NCBI GenBank assembly: GCA_004193545.1
Contig: RPGO01000024.1
Coordinates: 155,517-219,516, forward strand
Reading direction: 5' to 3'
Length of the DNA stretch: 64,000 nt
From: Candidatus Argoarchaeum ethanivorans
Lineage (GTDB): Archaea > Halobacteriota > Methanosarcinia > Methanosarcinales > EX4572-44
Notes under the pieces: model-generated
What the model was told of the DNA's origin: nothing
Databases searched by the model: none
The model's input: the letters and a program-made list of their open reading frames with translations, nothing else
Translations under genes and position numbers: made by a program
In this document: positions 55,321-61,768 of the stretch, piece by piece
Position numbering within the stretch: position 1 is the stretch's first letter
Layout of the letters: the number at the start of each line of letters is the position of its first letter

Positions 55321-55432
55321 CTATATCTTCCAAAACCTGTTTCGTTTGCTTTTTATTTCTTTCTTCTCCATTTTTTAATTATTTTCACTATTTCTATTTA
55401 TAAAATTTTCGATAATGTTCGGTATTCCTGCA

Positions 55433-55520
55433 CTTGATTGCTATCGCAATCAAGAATTATGCAGTTGATAGTTATTTTCTGCATACGGTGTATGCAGTTC
55501 TGCACAACGAAGTTGTGTAG
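55433..55520. repeat. Three palindromes after the DUF1786 gene
   Basis: 55433-55454 has arms CTTGATTGC/GCAATCAAG around TATC. 55479-55497 has arms CTGCATAC/GTATGCAG around GGT, a compensated variant. 55500-55520 has arms CTGCACAAC/GTTGTGTAG around GAA. They abut the DUF1786 stop codon. Confidence 0.9.
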
Positions 55521-56567
55521 TTACTCCAGATGTCTTCCCGAGTGTTTTAACATCCAGGTGTCTACAAGTCCAAAGCAACCGGAAAGCATCATATCTCCAA
55601 ACGGCACTGCAAACATCACCGGAAGCTTTGAATTTTTCATAATTTCACGATTTGGACCTGTTACAAGAATCGTTTTAATATTTTTAAATCCAACAGCTTC
55701 CTGTATGTAACAGCCATGTCCGCCATCATTAAAAACTTCTTCAAACTCAAGCTCGCCTTCTGATAAGCGTCGTGCATAGTCATCTATTTTTGATGCAGTA
55801 AGTTTTGCAGTGTGATGTTCAAATAATGCCACTATGCAGCCCTTCTTCACGACAGAAACGAGAGTGTGTGCGTTTCCAGCGTTGATTTGAATTGCAGGCT
55901 GCTCTGCACGCGGATCAAGCAGAGCACCACAGATTGCAGCAGCGCCAGTATCCATCACAAACGGTTTTGCACCGGAGGATGTGATAGTTTGTGCCACAGC
56001 TTGCATACGATTCAAATCCGCAGGAGGGTTAATGTAGCAAAAGTCTTCAAAATGTCCACCCCTTTTCAGGATCTTTTCAAATATTTCAAACCGCCTTATT
56101 CTGTTACTTATGTGTGGTGCAAACCCGTGGTCCTGCACTGCAACAGCAATGTTTTCCGGAAGACTTATGCCATAGAGGCTGAATAGGGCATTCAGTTGTT
56201 CGATGTTTATATCGGAAAGCTTGATTACTTCACCTTTAACTTCATCTGCATCTTCTATCAGTTCAACACCCATTTCAGCAACCACTTTGAGATTGTCTTT
56301 TAGTGTAAGCGCTGCTTCTGGTGTGGCATACACATGTCCACCTCCTTTTAGGTGTTTTCTCACTGCCATGTTAATACGTCCTCCACCCATCACACAGCCC
56401 GTTAGAATAAGATTCTTATTTTTTTCACTGATTGCTTTTACCTTTTGAGCGAAGTACTGTGTTGGAGACGGGAGCACCATCTTATAACAGTTTTCAATCT
56501 TTTTTTCGCTATCATATAATAGCATGTCCTCTGTACCTAATCCAATATCAATTGCAAGTATTTTCAT
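55521..56567 (-). CDS. DUF1786 protein (actin-like ATPase fold)
   Basis: A 348-residue protein from ATG 56567, with AGGAGGATG upstream. MKILAIDIGLGTEDMLLYD is an ASKHA-type phosphate 1 loop; PFVMDTGAAAICGALLD and AIQINAGNAHTLVSVVKKG are the further nucleotide-site segments. DUF1786 proteins are typical of methanogens and other archaea and are of unproven function. Next to purM, from which it is separated by a palindrome cluster. Confidence 0.8.
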   Translation of the reverse strand: MKILAIDIGLGTEDMLLYDSEKKIENCYKMVLPSPTQYFAQKVKAISEKNKNLILTGCVMGGGRINMAVRKHLKGGGHVYATPEAALTLKDNLKVVAEMGVELIEDADEVKGEVIKLSDINIEQLNALFSLYGISLPENIAVAVQDHGFAPHISNRIRRFEIFEKILKRGGHFEDFCYINPPADLNRMQAVAQTITSSGAKPFVMDTGAAAICGALLDPRAEQPAIQINAGNAHTLVSVVKKGCIVALFEHHTAKLTASKIDDYARRLSEGELEFEEVFNDGGHGCYIQEAVGFKNIKTILVTGPNREIMKNSKLPVMFAVPFGDMMLSGCFGLVDTWMLKHSGRHLE

Positions 56568-56584
56568 AAAAACATCCTCCTGAT

Positions 56585-56703
56585 CTGTAAAGCTTCGCTT
56601 TGCAGAGATAATTCTCGATTGCGCAAGCACTATACAACTTCGTTGTGCAGAAAATAACCGGCAACTCTCGATTGCGCAAGCAATCGAGTGCGTTAGCAAT
56701 CGA
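56585..56703. repeat. Palindrome cluster between DUF1786 and purM
   Basis: 56585-56605 has arms CTGTAAAGC/GCTTTGCAG around TTC, a compensated change. 56630-56650 has arms CTATACAAC/GTTGTGCAG. 56667-56688 has arms CTCGATTGC/GCAATCGAG around GCAA. Half units lie between and after. Confidence 0.9.
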
Positions 56704-56707
56704 GTAT

Positions 56708-57706
56708 TTAACCTATTCCAAGACCGTTAACGGTGATTCCGCTTTCGACTTCGACCTCTCCGACAACCTGTCCTCCGACAAGTTCGATCACTTTATCTGC
56801 ATCATCTCTTGAAACTATTATAATGAAGCCCATACCCATGTTAAACGTTTTGTACATCTCTCCTGTATCAACATCTCCCTCTTCTTGAAGGAACTGGAAT
56901 ATAGGTGGGGGAGTGAAAGGATGCGTGATGTTAAATCCATACTGTGTGAGCCGATGTAGTTTAAGAAGTCCACTCCCGGTGATGTGGGCAAGACCGTGAA
57001 CATCAATTTTTTTTATTAGATCAAGTATTTCGATATATATTCTGGTCGGCTCAAGCAGTTTCTCGCCAATGGTTTTTGAACTGCTCCCCGGCAGCCGGTC
57101 ATGGTAGGTGTAGGTTGACTCATCGATTACTTTCCGAACAAGACTGTATCCATTACTATGGAGTCCACTACTTGCGAGTGCAATCAAAACATCACCGGTT
57201 TGTATCTTCTCACCAGTTATTATCTGGTGTTTTCCTGCAATGCCGAGACAGGTGCCTGCAAGGTCGAATCCTTTTACGATATCTGGCAGTGTTGCCGTTT
57301 CACCCCCCACAACAGTGATATTTGAAAGCTGTGCACCGCGCTCGAGTCCAACTCCGATCTGCTCCATTTTTCCAGGTGATGGGTAATCTATTGCAATGTA
57401 ATCAGTAAAGGCAACAGGTTCGATGCCCATGGCAAGCAGATCGTTTACGTTCATAGCTATACAATCGATGCCAATGGTATCCCACTTCTTAAGTACATCT
57501 GCAATAAGGATTTTTGATCCAACTCCATCGGTCGTCAGTGCAAGCACGTGCTCTCCAAACTCTATAAGCCCTGCATAATGGCCAATGCTTGACAGTGGTG
57601 CGTTTGCCCCTTCCCGCTTGTAGGTGATTTTTCTGGCAAGTGCTTCGATTGCTATATTCTCTTTTGTTATATCTACTCCACTTGCTGCATAGGTAAGTTT
57701 TGCCAT
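56708..57706 (-). CDS. purM: Phosphoribosylformylglycinamidine cyclo-ligase
   Basis: A 332-residue AIR synthetase (purine pathway): YAASGVDITKENIAIEALAR at the start, VLALTTDGVGSKILIA, TVVGGETATLPDIV, HITGSGLLKLHRL and FNMGMGFIIIVS are the standard motifs. Confidence 0.96.
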   Translation of the reverse strand: MAKLTYAASGVDITKENIAIEALARKITYKREGANAPLSSIGHYAGLIEFGEHVLALTTDGVGSKILIADVLKKWDTIGIDCIAMNVNDLLAMGIEPVAFTDYIAIDYPSPGKMEQIGVGLERGAQLSNITVVGGETATLPDIVKGFDLAGTCLGIAGKHQIITGEKIQTGDVLIALASSGLHSNGYSLVRKVIDESTYTYHDRLPGSSSKTIGEKLLEPTRIYIEILDLIKKIDVHGLAHITGSGLLKLHRLTQYGFNITHPFTPPPIFQFLQEEGDVDTGEMYKTFNMGMGFIIIVSRDDADKVIELVGGQVVGEVEVESGITVNGLGIG

Positions 57707-58069
57707 ATCAAACCATTCCTTTTATATCCATATCTATTCGTCGGTACAAAAATATATCGTATATAGGGGCTTGTAAAGTTATTGGGTGTTGGCATTGTTT
57801 TGACCTGGTTGTGTATTCAGGTATAATGTCTGCTGTTCTGTGTTTGAACGCATGAAAGAAATTAGAGTTTTGGTATAACACCCGGAGAGTTTACAACCCC
57901 GTATATAGAAGAAAACAGTGAAACTGATCCCAATTGTAGCTTTTCTTCTGGCTGCGCCGATTTTGTGAGTTACCTTATTGTTGTCCTGACTACTGAACAA
58001 GCAAGATTAGCATCCGCTTCAAATTGGAGAGTAACCTGAAAAATTGAAAACCCGTCTCGCATATCCAAA
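57707..58069. other. Gap upstream of tRNA-Pro with element-end traces
   Basis: GGGTGTTGG at about 57783 and CACCCGGAGAGTTTACAACC near 57880 echo the ends of the zinc-ribbon transposase element at 28 kb, so this may be a solo end or small deletion derivative. No credible gene. Confidence 0.35.
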
Positions 58070-58082
58070 AAATTTATATATT
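58070..58082 (+). promoter_or_regulatory. Strong TATA-like element
   Basis: AATTTATATATTG. It is 180 bases before the tRNA, much further than normal, which hints at a transcribed RNA in between. Confidence 0.45.
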
Positions 58083-58104
58083 GTATTGACATGCCTATTA
58101 TTAT

Positions 58105-58262
58105 CCTGCAAGGCTAAAAAGAGCTGGAAGATAAAAATGGGGATGACGACCTCGTTATGCCTGTGTAAATCAAGGCATCAGTAACCTGCAAATGGATAAA
58201 GTCTAATCATAGGGGCAGGAAACTCTGAAGAGCTTCCAACAAATGCTCACTAACTTAAGTAG
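58105..58262 (+). ncRNA. Candidate small RNA between TATA box and tRNA-Pro
   Basis: Non-coding but comparatively GC-rich against the flanking gaps. Contains the hairpin ATGCCT/AGGCAT (10-base loop) and an outer complementary pair GGAAG/CTTCC enclosing most of the region. GATGACG and CTCTGAAG recall C and D boxes but are not good matches. Could also be a long tRNA leader. Confidence 0.25.
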
Positions 58263-58263
58263 A

Positions 58264-58338
58264 GGGGCCGTAGGGTAGCCTGGACCATCCTGTAAGACTG
58301 GGGGTCTTGTGACCTGAGTTCAAATCTCAGCGGCCCCA
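58264..58338 (+). tRNA. tRNA-Pro (GGG)
   Basis: Acceptor GGGGCCG pairs with CGGCCCC, discriminator A. Anticodon stem TAAGA/TCTTG with loop CTGGGGG, anticodon GGG. T arm CTGAG/CTCAG with loop TTCAAAT. No intron; CCA not encoded. Confidence 0.93.
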
Positions 58339-58441
58339 ATCTTATCCATCAACCATGCGTGAAGCTGTCCATTCATCAGGTCAATCTTGTGGTTATAAAA
58401 GGGGCTCAAAACAAATACTAAAAATGTTAAAAGTGATAGAT

Positions 58442-60163
58442 ATGAACGACCTTGATGAAAGACAGATATTATTGCAAATTCGAAAGTATGCTCTTTTTAA
58501 TGCTGTAAAACACGGGATGACACCAAAAGCTGGTGCTGTGATCGGAAGGCTCATTGGCTCGCACCCGGAATTGCGCTTGCATGTTAAGACGGTATCAAAA
58601 TTAGTGGGCACGGTCGTGGATGAAATTTCAAAAAATAATAATGCTTCCTGGAAGCGTGAATTGTCTGAAATTGCACCCGATCTCCTCGATGAACTCAACG
58701 AGAAAAGAACGCCAGATAAAGGTTTACCGCCTCTCGAATGCACAGATCATGTTGTTATGCGGTTTGCTCCAAATCCCAACGGCCCTGCAACACTTGGAAG
58801 TGCTCGTGGAATCATTGTTAATTCTGAGTATGCGAAACGCTATCATGGCAGATTTATCATTCGTTTTGATGATACCGATCCAAAGACAAAACGCCCGCTT
58901 TCCGATGCTTACAACTGGTATCTTGAAGATTGCAGGTGGCTTGGAGCAGAGCCTGATGAAGTAATCATTGCATCAGATCACATAGAGATGTATTATGACT
59001 ATGCACGGCAGTTGATAGAAAAAAATGCTGCATATATTTGCTTCTGCGAAAAAGATGAATTCAAAAAATATAAGGATTCTGCCGTTGCCTGCCCGCATCG
59101 GGAACAGGATATCAACACAACCCTCGAAAACTGGCAGGACATGCTTGATGGTAAATATGCACCTGAAAAAGCTGTTCTTCGCATAAAAACAGATATGTTA
59201 CACAAAGACCCTGCAATTCGCGATTGGGTAGCATTTCGAATCGTTGATACACCACATCCCAGACCAGAAATCAGGGACAGGTATAAAGTGTGGCCGCTGC
59301 TTGACTTTGAATCAGCTATTGAGGATCATCTTCTTGGTATTACTCATATCATTCGCGGCAAAGACCTGATTGACAGCGAACACCGCCAGCGATACGTATA
59401 CAAATACTTTAACTGGAAGTATCCAGAAACTCTTCACTGGGGGAGGGTTAAGATACACGAGTTTGGAAAACTTAGCACAAGCAGCATGAGCAAAGCAATC
59501 AAAGAAGGAAAGTATACTGGCTGGGATGACCCGCGCCTTCCAACCTTACGGGCGATGCGGCGAAGAGGAATGCAACCAGAAGCGATATGCAAATTTTTTA
59601 TCGAACTCGGTGTTGGAGAAACAGACATCGGACTGAGCATGGAAAACCTGTATGCTGAAAATCGGAAAGTAGTTGATCAAACATCCAAACGATTCTTTTT
59701 CACACCAGAGCCTGTAAAACTCATCATCCGGGATGCACCAGTCACTGTTGCAAAGCCTATGCTGCACCCATCTCACAGGAACTGGGGTAATCGGTTGATA
59801 TCGGTTGCAGGTAATGTATTAATCAGCAAGAGCGATGCAGAAAAAATAAAAGAAAATGAGCTTCTGCGACTAAAAGACCTTTACAATATCAAAATACTTA
59901 AAAAAACGGCTGAAGTTATCACAGCAGAGCATATTGGTGGCGGGATAGAAATCGTTCGAAAAAAGAAGGGAAAAATCATTCACTGGGTGGTGCCAGATGG
60001 TCCAAACATAACAGTGCTGAATGTAACAGGTGAAGAAAAAGGAATTGGAGAACGAGGTATTTCTGATTGCGCTGGAGAAGTGGTACAGTTTGAACGGTAT
60101 GGATTCGTACGCATCGACTCAGTAAAAGATAACAAGGTTACGGCATATTTCGCACACAAGTAA
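58442..60163 (+). CDS. gltX: Glutamyl-tRNA synthetase (archaeal type)
   Basis: A 573-residue class I synthetase. From ATG 58442 (GTGATAG upstream) it begins MNDLDERQILLQIRKYALFN. The ATP-binding HIGH motif is replaced by TLGS in FAPNPNGPATLGSARG; the KMSKS equivalent is LSTSSMSK. IIRFDDTDPKTKRP and YLEDCRWLGAEPDEV are otherwise standard. As far as I recall related Methanosarcinales share the TLGS form. It charges tRNA-Glu (and in archaea tRNA-Gln via the amidation route). The gene lies between two tRNA-Pro genes. Confidence 0.95.
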   Translation: MNDLDERQILLQIRKYALFNAVKHGMTPKAGAVIGRLIGSHPELRLHVKTVSKLVGTVVDEISKNNNASWKRELSEIAPDLLDELNEKRTPDKGLPPLECTDHVVMRFAPNPNGPATLGSARGIIVNSEYAKRYHGRFIIRFDDTDPKTKRPLSDAYNWYLEDCRWLGAEPDEVIIASDHIEMYYDYARQLIEKNAAYICFCEKDEFKKYKDSAVACPHREQDINTTLENWQDMLDGKYAPEKAVLRIKTDMLHKDPAIRDWVAFRIVDTPHPRPEIRDRYKVWPLLDFESAIEDHLLGITHIIRGKDLIDSEHRQRYVYKYFNWKYPETLHWGRVKIHEFGKLSTSSMSKAIKEGKYTGWDDPRLPTLRAMRRRGMQPEAICKFFIELGVGETDIGLSMENLYAENRKVVDQTSKRFFFTPEPVKLIIRDAPVTVAKPMLHPSHRNWGNRLISVAGNVLISKSDAEKIKENELLRLKDLYNIKILKKTAEVITAEHIGGGIEIVRKKKGKIIHWVVPDGPNITVLNVTGEEKGIGERGISDCAGEVVQFERYGFVRIDSVKDNKVTAYFAHK

Positions 60164-60203
60164 AGGGATCTCTCTGAAAACAGATAACTTGGTTTTTCAA
60201 GAA

Positions 60204-60278
60204 TGGGATAGCGCGGATTTGAACCGCAGTCCAAGCCTCCCAAAGGCCCGAGGATCGTCCAGGCTACCCTACTATCCC
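60204..60278 (-). tRNA. tRNA-Pro (TGG)
   Basis: On the minus strand acceptor GGGATAG pairs with CTATCCC, discriminator A. Anticodon stem GGGCC/GGCTT with loop TTTGGGA, anticodon TGG. T arm TGCGG/CCGCG-type with TTCAAAT loop. Shares the D-arm GGGTAGCCTGGAC with the other proline tRNA. Confidence 0.93.
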
Positions 60279-60345
60279 AACAACGATTAGGATGCTATTA
60301 TCAATAATGGCAGCACCTGATATATAGTTTGCGTGATTGGTGTAG

Positions 60346-61623
60346 TCAATGCACTGCCTCAATGTTTGCACCAAGCTTCCCCATGTGCTCAAAAAAATCA
60401 GGATAAGAAATACCAACCGATTCAGCAGTATCAATCATAGTACCACCCGCCGCCATACCTGCAAGAGTAAGTGCCATCACAATTCGATGATCATCCCAAC
60501 CGCAAAGATTAGCTCCATGAAGCTTTGAGCTTTTAAGTATTAGCTTATCAGGCTCTTCCCTCACGTTTGCACCCATTTTTCCAAGTTCTGTTGCCATCGC
60601 ATGCAAGCGATCTGTCTCCTTGTACCGAACATGTTCAGCATTTTCAATGACAGTAACGCCATTAGCGAGAACACCAAGTACTGCAAGAGTCGGGACAAGG
60701 TCTGGCGTCAAACCGACATCAATCGTACAACCATGAAGCTCGCTCTGTTTGACAGTCACGACTCCATGTTTCTTATTCCACGCTATATCCACACCCATCT
60801 CCTTAAGTATTGAAATAATCGCAGAATCTCCCTGTGCTGTCGGATACATGTTTTTTACAGTAACATCACCAAACAATGCACCTGCTGCAAGCAGGTATGA
60901 CGCAGATGAAAAATCACCAGGCACCTGATACACAGGTACATCAAACTGCTGATTTCCCTCTACCATAAAAGTAAGATTTGCACCTTCATCCACCACCACA
61001 TGCGCACCTGCAAGTCCAAGCATTTCAAGAGTAATATCAACATAAGGGCGTGACTTCAACTCACCACGAACAGCTATTTCAGTATCGTTCTCAGCAAGAG
61101 AGCAGGCTATAAGAAGTCCGGTAATAAACTGTGAACTTACCGAGCCATCGATAAAGGTCTTGCCACCACGAAGCTTGCCTCGCACCACAAGAGGTGCCAT
61201 GCCATTATTACGCGTCGAAAATGCCTCGGAACCAAGACTATTCAAAGCAAGCAAGAGCGGATCATTGGGACGCTTTCGTATGGATGCATCACCATTTAAT
61301 ACCACAGCACTATCAACAAGTGAAGAAATAGCAGTCATTATCCGAAGAGTTGTTCCTGAATTTCCTACATCAACAACATCATCCGGTGTAGCAACTTCTC
61401 CCTGCACACCAGTGATACGAATTGCATCACCAACATTCTCAACATCTGCTCCAAATGCACGGCATGCATACATCGTCCTCTGTGTATCATCTGAAACCAG
61501 GGGATTTAGCACAGTTGTGTTTTTAGCAAGCGAAGCAATCGCGATAGCTCGATGCGTATAACTCTTGGAAGGAGGTGCATCAACCATACCCTCAATCACA
61601 GAGGGAGATATTTTCACATTCAT
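60346..61623 (-). CDS. aroA: 3-phosphoshikimate 1-carboxyvinyltransferase
   Basis: A 425-residue EPSP synthase: APPSKSYTHRAIAIASLA, VDVGNSGTTLRIMTAI, DGSVSSQFITGLLIAC, VPGDFSSASYLLAAGAL and YKETDRLHAMATELGKMG. Adds enolpyruvate to shikimate 3-phosphate for chorismate and aromatic amino acids. Single gene between tRNA-Pro and a palindrome block. Confidence 0.97.
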   Translation of the reverse strand: MNVKISPSVIEGMVDAPPSKSYTHRAIAIASLAKNTTVLNPLVSDDTQRTMYACRAFGADVENVGDAIRITGVQGEVATPDDVVDVGNSGTTLRIMTAISSLVDSAVVLNGDASIRKRPNDPLLLALNSLGSEAFSTRNNGMAPLVVRGKLRGGKTFIDGSVSSQFITGLLIACSLAENDTEIAVRGELKSRPYVDITLEMLGLAGAHVVVDEGANLTFMVEGNQQFDVPVYQVPGDFSSASYLLAAGALFGDVTVKNMYPTAQGDSAIISILKEMGVDIAWNKKHGVVTVKQSELHGCTIDVGLTPDLVPTLAVLGVLANGVTVIENAEHVRYKETDRLHAMATELGKMGANVREEPDKLILKSSKLHGANLCGWDDHRIVMALTLAGMAAGGTMIDTAESVGISYPDFFEHMGKLGANIEAVH

Positions 61624-61648
61624 TGTAAACTCGACTACTTTTGCGCAA

Positions 61649-61755
61649 CTCGATTGCTCCGCAATCGAGAGTTGTTTTCCTACACTCGATTGCTCCGCAA
61701 TCGAGTGTTATTCCCGCACACTCCGTGTGCGGTTCTGCACAACTTCGTTGTGCAG
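61649..61755. repeat. Four-palindrome block between aroA and the glycosidase
   Basis: 61649-61669 and 61685-61705 have arms CTCGATTGC/GCAATCGAG around TCC. 61714-61732 has arms CCGCACAC/GTGTGCGG around TCC, a fully compensated variant. 61735-61755 has arms CTGCACAAC/GTTGTGCAG around TTC. Confidence 0.92.
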
Positions 61756-61768
61756 TGCTTATGATCAC

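Noticed and set aside
57779..58000. Minus-strand 73-codon frame before purM
   Set aside because: No family resemblance, no ribosome site, and it overlaps element-end traces.
8259..61755. CRISPR array
   Set aside because: The palindromes are dispersed in single gaps, not regularly spaced with unique spacers, and no cas gene is present.
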